Source: Clostridiales bacterium (GTDB lineage Bacteria > Bacillota > Clostridia > Lachnospirales > WQUN01). Taken from it: DNA of 14,287 nt. The translations under genes were made by a program, and so were the position numbers. Positions 7,706 through 13,318 of the stretch are shown one piece after another. The stretch spans positions 1-14,287 of the forward strand of contig JAITPB010000161.1 in assembly GCA_031289625.1 (NCBI GenBank). The letters run 5' to 3'. How positions within the stretch are numbered: position 1 is the stretch's first letter; every line of letters starts with the position of its first letter. The notes under the pieces were generated by a model. It searched no databases. It was not told where the DNA came from and was given only the letters and a program-made list of their open reading frames with translations.

Positions 7706-7726
7706 AATCATATCGGAGGAATGACA

Positions 7727-8416
7727 TTGAACATCAAAAATAAATTGGCGCCTGTGATCTGCGCCGCACTCTTTATTGCGGTTCCCGCCTGCGCGGCTGA
7801 AGGCGGGAACCGCGATGACGAATCTTCCGCCCTGCCTTCCGTCCCTGCCGGCAGCGTTAATCCGCAGACGGAAACAGCGCTGCCGGATGCGGGGCAAACC
7901 GCCAACGGCGAGGTTCTTATTACGCTGGACTATGAAAAACAATCCGGCTCCGCCAGCAACCAGTTCGCGGTTTGGATTGAGGACATGGACGGCAGGATTG
8001 TGCGGACGCTATGCGCGACGCGCTTTACGGCCAACGGCGGCTACAAAAACCGCCCAGATTCAATTCCTTTGTGGGTTGAAAAATCTGGCCTCGCGTCCAT
8101 GCGTAAAGACAGCGTAGACGCGGTAACGCAAGCCACGCCAAACGCGGGGGCGCTTTCCTATGCCTGGGATCTGAAAGACGCTGACGGCGAAACTGTTCCG
8201 GAAGGGGAATATAAATATTTTGCCGAGGGTAGCCTCCGATGGAAAAACCGCGTCTTGTATTCCGGCGTTATCACAGTTGGCGGCGGGGTTTCCTCTTCGG
8301 AAGCGGACGTGGAATATTTGTTTGAGGCCAGCGGCAATCAGCCCGCTTTGACAGAAGCCGCCCCGGAAACGAAAATGCTCTCCGGTGTCCGCGCGGCGTT
8401 TTCCCCCGCCGAATAG
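7727..8416 (+). CDS. Exported DUF2271 domain protein
   Basis: This is a secreted protein of about 229 residues. The N-terminus has Lys residues, a hydrophobic core (LAPVICAALFIAV) and a PACAAE cleavage region. The Cys could be lipidated, but the lipobox (VPAC) is poor, so ordinary signal peptidase cleavage is equally possible. A low-complexity Ser/Pro/Glu linker follows. The rest matches DUF2271: EVLITLDYEKQSGSASNQF, VWIEDMDGRIVRTL, FTANGGYKNRPDSIPLWVEK, SYAWDLKDADGETVPEGEY and a terminal RWKNRVLYSGVITVGGG strand. The family is predicted beta-sandwich and exported, and is often encoded near flavin-transfer (ApbE) or PepSY membrane proteins; its function is unknown. TTG 7727 is preferred because GGAGG (7715-7719) is 7 bp upstream; ATG 7721 is in the same frame but only 1 bp from that site. 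A large palindrome follows the stop. Confidence 0.8.
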   Translation: MNIKNKLAPVICAALFIAVPACAAEGGNRDDESSALPSVPAGSVNPQTETALPDAGQTANGEVLITLDYEKQSGSASNQFAVWIEDMDGRIVRTLCATRFTANGGYKNRPDSIPLWVEKSGLASMRKDSVDAVTQATPNAGALSYAWDLKDADGETVPEGEYKYFAEGSLRWKNRVLYSGVITVGGGVSSSEADVEYLFEASGNQPALTEAAPETKMLSGVRAAFSPAE

Positions 8417-8429
8417 ATTTGCGGGCAGA

Positions 8430-8484
8430 CGGCAAAAATGCCGCCTCTACAGATGTTTATTCTGCAGAGGCGGCATTTCTGCCG
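8430..8484. terminator. Large palindrome between convergent DUF2271 gene and feo operon (probable bidirectional terminator or repeat element)
   Basis: The two 23-base arms, 8430-8452 and 8462-8484, are complementary apart from two positions, around a 9-base loop (ATGTTTATT). The arms contain CGGCAAAAATGCCGCC, itself a small inner palindrome. It lies just after the DUF2271 stop (8416) and just past the Cys-rich peptide stop (8494). No long T-run follows on either strand, so classic intrinsic termination is not certain. The sequence also resembles a dispersed palindromic element. Confidence 0.6.
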
Positions 8485-8493
8485 ACCGTATAA

Positions 8494-8679
8494 TCATTTT
8501 TGGGAAGGACTGTCTCCACAGCAGGAAGACGCGCTGCTGTCCGTACAGCCACAGGAACAGCCCGCACAGCCGCCCTTTTTTTTGTCGCGGCGGATTTTTG
8601 CGGCGGCCGCCGCGACAATTCCGAGCAGAACCAGCCCGGTTATTATCGTTCCAATATTTTCAGCAAAAAATGTAATCAT
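8494..8679 (-). CDS. FeoB-associated Cys-rich membrane peptide
   Basis: This 61-residue peptide has one transmembrane helix (about residues 8-27), a basic stop-transfer stretch (KIRRDKKK) and a Cys-rich tail: GGCAGCSCGC, then SSCCGD, six Cys in all. This is the typical build of the small Cys-rich proteins encoded directly after feoB in many Firmicutes. It probably sits in the inner membrane with the Cys tail in the cytoplasm, where it could bind Fe(II) or assist FeoB; this role is inferred from context. It occupies the place of feoC but is not a winged-helix FeoC. ATG 8679 is preferred because GAGG in the GAGAGAGG run is 6 bp upstream; ATG 8685 touches that run. It starts 13 bp after the feoB stop and is the last gene of the operon. 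Confidence 0.85.
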   Translation of the reverse strand: MITFFAENIGTIITGLVLLGIVAAAAAKIRRDKKKGGCAGCSCGCTDSSASSCCGDSPSQK

Positions 8680-8692
8680 ATCCATCCTCTCT

Positions 8693-10957
8693 CTAAACGA
8701 CCGCGACGGATTTTTGCGCTTTTCCTCCGTTTGCAGGACGGAACAGCATAAACAAGAAGCCTGCCAACAGCAAGAACGCGGCGATTGTACCTGCGCCGAA
8801 CGCGCCCGCCGTGAATAACATGCCAAACTGGTAAACGCATAAGGACACGATGTATGCGAAACCGCATTGATAGCCTACGGCAATCCAAAACCATTTCGCG
8901 TTGTTCATCTCCCGTTTAATCGCACCCATCGCCGCGAAGCACGGGGCGCACAGCAGGTTGAATACAAGGAAGGAATAGGCCGCCAGTGCGGTAAAGCTCG
9001 CCGCCAGCGCGCTCCAAACTTCCGCGCCGTCCTCGGCCACTTCCGCAAAACCGTACAGGATGCCAAACGTCCCGACGACGTTCTCTTTGGCGATTAAGCC
9101 TGTAATGGCTGCGACGGCGGCTTTCCAATCGCCCCATCCCAACGGATTGAAGATAGGCGCGATGAAACCGCCCATTTTGGCGAGAACGCTGTCAGACATT
9201 TCCACCATGCCGAAACCGTTTTCACTCCAGCCGAAACAGGACGTGAACCAGACGAAAATCGTCGCCAGTAAAATAATCGTCCCGGCTTTTTGAATGAATG
9301 ACCAGCCACGCTCCCACATACTGCGGAGGATATTGCCCACAGTCGGCCAGTGATAGGCGGGAAGTTCCATGACAAAGGGAGAAACGTCGCCTGAGAATAG
9401 CCTGGTCTTTTTCAGGAGGACGCCAGAGCAGATAATAGCCGCCATACCGATAAAGTAGGCGCTGGGCGCGACCCAGGCCGCGCCGCCGAACAGCGCGCCC
9501 GCAATCAGGGCGATGATGGGCAGCTTGGCCGAGCAGGGAATGAATGTGGTGGTCATGATGGTCATCTTTCGGTCGCGGTCGCTCTCAATCGTCCGGGAGG
9601 CCATAATGCCAGGGACACCGCAGCCGGTGCCGATTAAAATCGGTATGAACGACTTGCCCGACAGCCCGAAACGCCGAAAAATCCTGTCCATGATAAAGGC
9701 GATGCGGGCCATGTAACCGCAGGATTCCAAAAACGCGAGGAATAAAAACAAGATCAGCATTTGCGGCACGAAACCCAGCACAGCGCCGACGCCTGCTACA
9801 ATGCCGTCTAAAATCAGCCCTTGCAGCCATTCCGCACAGTGAATAGATTCCAAAACACCGCCCAAAGCCACAGGTACGCCAGGCGCCCACACGCCATAAT
9901 CGGCAGGGTCAGGTTCTGCGGTTTCAATGCCCGCCTCCGCGTTTTCCTCAAACACTTCCACTGCTTCCTCATACGCCGCCGAACCGATGCCGAATACATG
10001 CCAGCCGTCGCCGAACAGGCCGTCGTTGGCCCAATCGGTGACAATCGTGCCGACGCTCGTAACCGATACGAAATAGACAAGGTACATGACCAGCGCGAAA
10101 ATCGGTAGCGCCAAAAAACGGTTGGTCACAACCCTGTCGATTTTATCCGACGGAGACAGCTTCCCCTTGCGAGCGATTTTGACGCAGCCTTCAATGATGG
10201 AATCTATGTACTGATACCGCTCGGCGGTGATAATGCTCTCACTGTCGTCGCCCAACTCTTTCTCGCGCCGTTGAATGTCGCCGTCAATGTGCGCAGTTTG
10301 TTCCGGGGTCAGTCCCAACTTTTCCGCGATTTTTGCGTCGCGCTCAAACAGCTTAATCGCGAAGAAACGCTGCCGCTCTTGCGGAAGGCCGTGCAGAACC
10401 GCTTCCTCAATGTGCGCCAGCGTATGCTCCACGCCGCCTGAAAAGCTGTGCTTCGGCACGGTTTTGTCGTCGCCCGCCGCGTCCACGGCAGCTTTCGCCG
10501 CTTCCATAACGCCCGCGCCTTTTAGTGCGGATATTTCCACAACGCGGCATCCAAGTTCCTTCGCCAGCTGCGCTGTATTGATTTTGTCGCCGCTTTTGTT
10601 TACCACGTCCATCATGTTGACTGCAATGACTACAGGTATTCCCAGTTCGACAAGCTGCGTCGTCAGAAACAGGTTGCGTTCCAGGTTGGTTCCGTCGATA
10701 ATGTTTAGAATCGCGTCTGGACGCGCGTCAATCAGATAATTGCGCGACACAACTTCCTCCAGTGAGTAGGGCGAGAGAGAGTAAATACCCGGCAAATCGG
10801 TAATGGTCACGTCTTTATAATTTTTCAGGCGCCCCTCTTTTTTTTCCACGGTGACGCCTGGCCAGTTGCCCACAAATTGGTTCGCGCCGGTCAGCGCGTT
10901 AAACAGGGTAGTTTTGCCGCTGTTGGGGTTCCCGGCAAGCGCGATGGTTATCGCCAT
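8693..10957 (-). CDS. feoB: Ferrous iron transporter FeoB
   Basis: This 754-residue full-length FeoB imports Fe(II) across the cytoplasmic membrane. The N-terminal G domain has G1 GNPNSGKT (9-16), the VTVEKK G2 region (Thr36), DLPG (54-57), NMMD (114-117, in place of the usual NKxD) and SALKG (143-147). A helical linker with acidic stretches follows. The membrane part begins near residue 280 and has both Gate regions: GTGCGVPGIMASR with Cys446, FIPCSAKLP with Cys475, and a second CAPCFAAMGAIKRE near the C-terminus. Residues 318-362 form a hydrophilic acidic insertion between the first two membrane segments (GWHVFGIGSAAYEEA ...). ATG 10957 has GGAGG 8 bp upstream. It follows the second feoA by 22 bp and precedes the Cys-rich peptide, forming one operon under the promoter at 11502-11530. 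Confidence 0.97.
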   Translation of the reverse strand: MAITIALAGNPNSGKTTLFNALTGANQFVGNWPGVTVEKKEGRLKNYKDVTITDLPGIYSLSPYSLEEVVSRNYLIDARPDAILNIIDGTNLERNLFLTTQLVELGIPVVIAVNMMDVVNKSGDKINTAQLAKELGCRVVEISALKGAGVMEAAKAAVDAAGDDKTVPKHSFSGGVEHTLAHIEEAVLHGLPQERQRFFAIKLFERDAKIAEKLGLTPEQTAHIDGDIQRREKELGDDSESIITAERYQYIDSIIEGCVKIARKGKLSPSDKIDRVVTNRFLALPIFALVMYLVYFVSVTSVGTIVTDWANDGLFGDGWHVFGIGSAAYEEAVEVFEENAEAGIETAEPDPADYGVWAPGVPVALGGVLESIHCAEWLQGLILDGIVAGVGAVLGFVPQMLILFLFLAFLESCGYMARIAFIMDRIFRRFGLSGKSFIPILIGTGCGVPGIMASRTIESDRDRKMTIMTTTFIPCSAKLPIIALIAGALFGGAAWVAPSAYFIGMAAIICSGVLLKKTRLFSGDVSPFVMELPAYHWPTVGNILRSMWERGWSFIQKAGTIILLATIFVWFTSCFGWSENGFGMVEMSDSVLAKMGGFIAPIFNPLGWGDWKAAVAAITGLIAKENVVGTFGILYGFAEVAEDGAEVWSALAASFTALAAYSFLVFNLLCAPCFAAMGAIKREMNNAKWFWIAVGYQCGFAYIVSLCVYQFGMLFTAGAFGAGTIAAFLLLAGFLFMLFRPANGGKAQKSVAVV

Positions 10958-10979
10958 AGATCTGTCCTCCGTTTCAAAT

Positions 10980-11201
10980 TTATTCTACCTCAATCAATCC
11001 CGCGTCGGCCTTGCGCAGGGACAATTCATATCCCCTGACTGTGACCTCTACAGGGTCGCCCAGCGGCGCGACTTTTCGGACGTGGATTTCCACGCCTTTC
11101 GTGATTCCCATTTCCATAATGCGGCGCTTAACAGCCCCGTCTCCACCGATTTTTGTCGCCCGGACGGTGCTGCCGGGCTTTGTCTCCTTGAGGGTCTGCA
11201 T
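10980..11201 (-). CDS. feoA: FeoA domain protein (second copy)
   Basis: This 73-residue protein is a single SH3-like FeoA domain: MQTLKETKPGSTVRATKIGG, then RRIMEMGITKGVEIHVRK, PLGDPVEVTVRGYELSLRK and a closing ADAGLIEV strand. The MGITKG and DPVEV...GYELSLR blocks are the usual FeoA signature. FeoA is a small cytoplasmic partner thought to act on the FeoB G domain. ATG 11201 has GAAGGA 9 bp upstream. It is 25 bp after the first feoA and 22 bp before feoB. It is the more canonical of the two copies and differs clearly from the first, so this is not a recent tandem duplication. Confidence 0.93.
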   Translation of the reverse strand: MQTLKETKPGSTVRATKIGGDGAVKRRIMEMGITKGVEIHVRKVAPLGDPVEVTVRGYELSLRKADAGLIEVE

Positions 11202-11226
11202 GGCTTACGATCCTTCCGCGAATTTT

Positions 11227-11439
11227 TTAAATCATGATTTTTGCCGCCATTTCGCGGCTGATTGCCACGCGCGATTCTCGAACGCTGACAATTACATTGC
11301 CGCTGATTTCCGCAACCACAGTAACATGGCTGCCAGGAACAAATCCAAGGGTTTCGAGAAATTGTCGCGTTTCGGCTTTACCGCCAATTTTTTTTATGGA
11401 GTTTTCCTCCCCGGCTTTCGCCAACATTAAGGGCATCAT
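11227..11439 (-). CDS. FeoA domain protein (first copy, first gene of feo operon)
   Basis: This FeoA/SH3-like protein of 70 residues starts MMPLMLAKAGEE. It contains KKIGGKAETRQFLETLGFVP, VVAEISGNVIVSVRESRVAI and a final SREMAAKIMI. This variant FeoA type often precedes a canonical feoA in Clostridia. Three close in-frame ATGs (11448, 11439, 11436) make the start uncertain. A GGTGG just upstream favours 11439 or 11436, and the MMPL beginning fits relatives; GATGGG abuts 11448, too close to serve it. It is the first gene after the iron-type promoter and dyad at 11478-11530. A separate function, for instance regulating FeoB, is possible but not shown. Confidence 0.9.
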   Translation of the reverse strand: MMPLMLAKAGEENSIKKIGGKAETRQFLETLGFVPGSHVTVVAEISGNVIVSVRESRVAISREMAAKIMI

Positions 11440-11477
11440 ATCCACCATCCCATCTTATTTGAAATAAATACGCCTAT

Positions 11478-11495
11478 AGTTAGCGATAGCTAACT
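11478..11495. promoter_or_regulatory. 18-bp dyad, probable DtxR/MntR-type metal repressor operator (feo promoter)
   Basis: AGTTAGC-GATA-GCTAACT has perfect 7-bp arms around a 4-bp centre. It lies 6 bp downstream of the feo -10 box, covering the expected transcription start, which is a repressor position. The same dyad with AGTTAGT/ACTAACT arms is at 13168-13185. The TTAG..CTAA shape resembles operators of DtxR/MntR-family repressors, not the Fur box. The repressor itself is not in the window. Confidence 0.7.
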
Positions 11496-11501
11496 AAATT
11501 T

Positions 11502-11530
11502 ATAATACCTTTTTTTGAGCTCACCGTCAA
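11502..11530 (-). promoter_or_regulatory. Promoter of the feoA-feoA-feoB-Cys-rich peptide operon
   Basis: On the minus strand, TTGACG (plus 11525-11530) and TATTAT (11502-11507) are exactly 17 bp apart, 54 bp or more upstream of the first feoA. The predicted start, near 11495, falls at the edge of the dyad operator. Two 21-bp repeats lie 14 bp beyond the -35 box. Confidence 0.7.
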
Positions 11531-11544
11531 TGTCTTTGCGTCAT

Positions 11545-11586
11545 ATTTATCCGATTGAGGCTTTTATTTATCCGATTAAGGCTTTT
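11545..11586. promoter_or_regulatory. Two tandem 21-bp repeats upstream of the feo promoter (probable AraC-regulator sites)
   Basis: Units 11545-11565 and 11566-11586 match at 20 of 21 positions. Each starts ATTTATCCGATT and ends AGGCTTTT. They are head to tail with a 21-bp period, placing both half-sites on one DNA face, as in AraC-family operators. They lie at about -50 to -91 of the feo promoter, where activators act. A matching pair is at 13239-13280 beside the araC-type gene. Confidence 0.7.
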
Positions 11587-11589
11587 TAG

Positions 11590-11636
11590 AAAGACGACGC
11601 CCCGATGCGGCTTTTCCGAATCGGGGCGTCGTCTTT
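11590..11636. terminator. Strong hairpin terminator after the DUF2325 gene
   Basis: Arms AAAGACGACGCCCCGAT (11590-11606) and its exact complement (11620-11636) form a 17-bp stem with a 13-base loop. It lies 13 bp past the stop of the DUF2325 gene and separates that operon from the feo promoter elements. T-runs at both ends are short, so it may work in both directions. Confidence 0.8.
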
Positions 11637-11649
11637 TATGTCACACTGC

Positions 11650-11940
11650 TTATTTCAGGCTGGATAAACTTGCGAACAAAATGTTTTTCAAGGCGTTTCC
11701 GCTTCCGGTGTGGGACTGCACGAGCGCAATGTCGTGACACGCCGCCTGCTGCCGCGCGATTTTCGCCATTTTATGTGAAACCGGACTGGTAAACAGGATG
11801 ATCAAATCCGGGCGGCCAATCAGACATTTCAAGTTGCTTTCCGCCTGGGTGTAGACCTTCGCTTTATATCCGTATTCTTTGCAAATGTCTTTGTATTGAC
11901 ATGTCATTCGGTCATGTCCGCCGATAATAACGACGCTCAT
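11650..11940 (-). CDS. DUF2325 domain protein
   Basis: This 96-residue protein is one DUF2325 domain. It opens with SVVIIGGHDRMTCQYKDICK, a Rossmann-like strand-loop with a conserved-looking GGHDRM. YGYKAKVYTQ and GRPDLIILFTSPVSHKMAKIA follow, and it closes with SHTGSGNALKNIL. It is probably cytoplasmic. The family has no established function; members in Clostridia recur beside feo and flavodoxin genes, which suggests a link to iron or redox state. ATG 11940 has GGAGG 6 bp upstream. It is the last gene of the DUF3793-flavodoxin-DUF2325 group, with an 87-bp gap (hairpin at 11974-12009) from the flavodoxin gene and a strong terminator after it. Confidence 0.85.
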   Translation of the reverse strand: MSVVIIGGHDRMTCQYKDICKEYGYKAKVYTQAESNLKCLIGRPDLIILFTSPVSHKMAKIARQQAACHDIALVQSHTGSGNALKNILFASLSSLK

Positions 11941-11973
11941 TTTTTTCCTCCCATAAAATCATTATAGCCGTTC

Positions 11974-12009
11974 CGGCCGCCGCGCCGGCAATAACAAGCG
12001 TGGCGGCCG
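11974..12009. other. Intercistronic hairpin between flavodoxin and DUF2325 genes
   Basis: CGGCCGCC (11974-11981) and GGCGGCCG (12002-12009) can pair around a 20-base loop. The flanking TTATA and TATAA can extend the stem with a bulge. It may lower expression of DUF2325 or mark an mRNA processing site. An isolated TATAAT (minus strand, 11961-11966) lies just downstream without a good -35 box. Confidence 0.35.
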
Positions 12010-12027
12010 TTATAAGCGCCTGCCGTC

Positions 12028-12444
12028 CTAAAATGCGGCAAACCGTTTGCCGAACTCAGCGCAGACTGTTTCGGCCGGGGCTTCCTGCTGAATCAGCCCT
12101 TCCTCGAAAAGCGCCGCGCCCGCCGCTTTTACCCGTTTCTGCCAGTCCTGCATCCATTGGCCGTCTCCCCAGTTGTAGGAACCGAACAGAGCGGTCTTTT
12201 TACCGCCAAGTTTTTTTTCAATAGACAAAAAAAACGGCTCAAACTCGTTTTCCTCCAAAACCTCCTCGCCCATCGACGGGCAGCCGAACGCGATTTTTTC
12301 GTAAGTATCCGCGGCGTCTGCGCTCGTTTTGTCAACAGACAGCAGAACGGTTTCCGCGCCGCCCTCTTTCAGCCCGCGCTCAATGGCTTTTGCCATCGCC
12401 TCTGTGTTTCCTGTCCCGCTCCAGTAAATAATCGCTGTGCTCAT
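12028..12444 (-). CDS. Short-chain flavodoxin
   Basis: This 138-residue protein is the length of a short-chain flavodoxin, an FMN-binding low-potential electron carrier that replaces ferredoxin under iron limitation. It starts MSTAIIYWSGTGNTEAMAKAI; the SGTGNT phosphate loop (residues 9-14) binds FMN phosphate. CPSMGEEVLEENEFEPFF covers the loop that stacks on the isoalloxazine ring. ALFGSYNWGDGQWMQDW carries the second, Tyr- or Trp-rich flavin contact region. ATG 12444 has AGGAGG 7 bp upstream. It follows the DUF3793 gene by 36 bp and is expected to share its promoter at 13196-13224. Placement next to feo genes under a metal-type operator supports iron-sparing use. Confidence 0.95.
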   Translation of the reverse strand: MSTAIIYWSGTGNTEAMAKAIERGLKEGGAETVLLSVDKTSADAADTYEKIAFGCPSMGEEVLEENEFEPFFLSIEKKLGGKKTALFGSYNWGDGQWMQDWQKRVKAAGAALFEEGLIQQEAPAETVCAEFGKRFAAF

Positions 12445-12480
12445 TTGAAATCCTCCTGTTTTTATTGAGATTCAACACTT

Positions 12481-13035
12481 TTAAACCGCTGTGAAAAACG
12501 GCCGGCCGTTTTCCAATATCGTTCCATATGTTTCCAGGCGATCCAGCAAGCAATCCTTGCACCGAGCGTACTCGGCAAAAAGCGCCAGAGCCTTTTTTTC
12601 GTCGCCGTATACTTTCCACTGACCGCATAGTTTAAACCCCATGCCTTTGTTGCGTATAAAGCCCAACACATCTTCCGGCGGGTAGCCGAGGAAAAAGCCG
12701 GCCTCGTGCGGGAAACCCGGCTCAATGAAAACACGCCGCGCAAGACAGCCGAGAAGCGTTTCTGCGCTCCCGCCCAGGGGATAGGCCAGTTCCGCCAAGG
12801 CACTTTGCGCAGCCGGATTGGAAAGCGTGGACGTGAGCAAATCGCGGCGGTAGACAAAGGCGAGCCTGTTGCCCGCGCTTCGCTTCAGTACAACATAGCG
12901 CAGGCCGTACAGCGTGAGCAAATCACACCGATATTCCCCCAGCCAGCTTGGCAGCGGGAACATGGCGGACGGCTTTACGCCCATTAATACCGGGCCGCAA
13001 TGCCGGGCTAATACACGCTCAAGCTGACAACGCAT
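12481..13035 (-). CDS. DUF3793 family protein
   Basis: This 184-residue protein starts MRCQLERVLARHCGPVLMG. It carries the DUF3793 hallmark FPHEAGFFLGYPPEDVLGFI in its second half. It also has a GLRYVVLKR strand, a basic YRRD segment, KLCGQWKVYGDE and a Cys pair in RCKDCLL near the end. No signal or membrane segment is seen. The family is unstudied; members recur beside flavodoxin and feo genes in Clostridia, so a role in iron limitation or metal-linked redox is an inference from context. ATG 13035 is chosen because GGAGG (in GAAGGAGGG) lies about 7 bp upstream; an in-frame ATG at 13095 would place this site within the gene. It is the first gene of the operon; its long leader starts near 13189. 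Confidence 0.88.
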   Translation of the reverse strand: MRCQLERVLARHCGPVLMGVKPSAMFPLPSWLGEYRCDLLTLYGLRYVVLKRSAGNRLAFVYRRDLLTSTLSNPAAQSALAELAYPLGGSAETLLGCLARRVFIEPGFPHEAGFFLGYPPEDVLGFIRNKGMGFKLCGQWKVYGDEKKALALFAEYARCKDCLLDRLETYGTILENGRPFFTAV

Positions 13036-13136
13036 GGTTTTCCCTCCTTCCACAAGCGCCGCCGCAAATCCCCAAACGCAAATCCCATGAACCATCGCGC
13101 AGGTTAAATTTGCCGTTTGGCGTCGCCTGATTTTTC

Positions 13137-13166
13137 TTGACCAGACGCGGCGGCGTGTGTTATGAT
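13137..13166 (+). promoter_or_regulatory. Promoter of the AraC-family regulator gene
   Basis: TTGACC (13137-13142) and TATGAT (13161-13166) are separated by 18 bp on the plus strand. The expected start, near 13173, falls inside the dyad at 13168-13185, so the same repressor should shut it off. The leader of about 146 nt would cross the opposing DUF3793 promoter and both 21-bp repeats. Confidence 0.6.
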
Positions 13167-13167
13167 T

Positions 13168-13185
13168 AGTTAGTGATAACTAACT
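13168..13185. promoter_or_regulatory. 18-bp dyad shared by the araC-type and DUF3793 promoters (probable DtxR/MntR-type operator)
   Basis: AGTTAGT-GATA-ACTAACT has perfect 7-bp arms and the same GATA centre as the dyad at 11478-11495. It lies 1 bp after the rightward -10 box and 10 bp after the leftward one, so one bound repressor could block both start sites. Confidence 0.7.
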
Positions 13186-13195
13186 GATTGTCATT

Positions 13196-13224
13196 AGAAT
13201 ACAGGGAAACGCTTGGCGCGTCAA
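13196..13224 (-). promoter_or_regulatory. Promoter of the DUF3793-flavodoxin-DUF2325 operon
   Basis: On the minus strand, TTGACG (plus 13219-13224) and TATTCT (13196-13201) are exactly 17 bp apart, the same -35 hexamer and spacing as the feo promoter. The 21-bp repeat pair begins 14 bp beyond the -35 box, again as at feo. Confidence 0.65.
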
Positions 13225-13238
13225 CAGGGCTGGGCGAT

Positions 13239-13280
13239 ATTTATCCGAACGGGGCTTAAATTTATCCGATTGAGCCTTTT
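13239..13280. promoter_or_regulatory. Two tandem 21-bp repeats upstream of the DUF3793 promoter (probable AraC-regulator sites)
   Basis: Units 13239-13259 and 13260-13280 each start ATTTATCCGA. The second matches the feo repeat closely (ATTGAGCCTTTT against ATTGAGGCTTTT); the first is more diverged (ACGGGGCTTAA). Period and orientation relative to the leftward promoter are identical to the feo pair. They end 38 bp before the araC-type start codon, inside its predicted leader. Confidence 0.7.
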
Positions 13281-13318
13281 GTCAATGGCTCACTACGTTT
13301 TGAAAGGAATGATCTGGA

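Noticed and set aside
8680..8826. Longer version of the Cys-rich peptide starting inside feoB
   Set aside because: The extra N-terminal residues are the feoB 3' end read in another frame; the transmembrane-Cys-tail design begins at MITFF with its own ribosome site.
8867..10739. Several plus-strand open frames opposite feoB
   Set aside because: They are antisense shadows of a high-GC gene, with no ribosome sites or recognisable protein features.
11961..11966. TATAAT upstream of DUF2325 as an internal promoter
   Set aside because: There is no good -35 box at 16-18 bp, and the transcript leader would be too short to leave room around the ribosome site; kept only as a note.
12129..12857. Alternative-frame minus-strand reading frames within flavodoxin and DUF3793 genes
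   Set aside because: They overlap two well-supported genes in other frames, are rich in Arg, Ser and Trp as expected of out-of-frame translation, and have no family match.
13036..13095. DUF3793 start at ATG 13095
   Set aside because: The AGGAGG-type site directly before 13035 would then be internal, and the added residues do not resemble the family.
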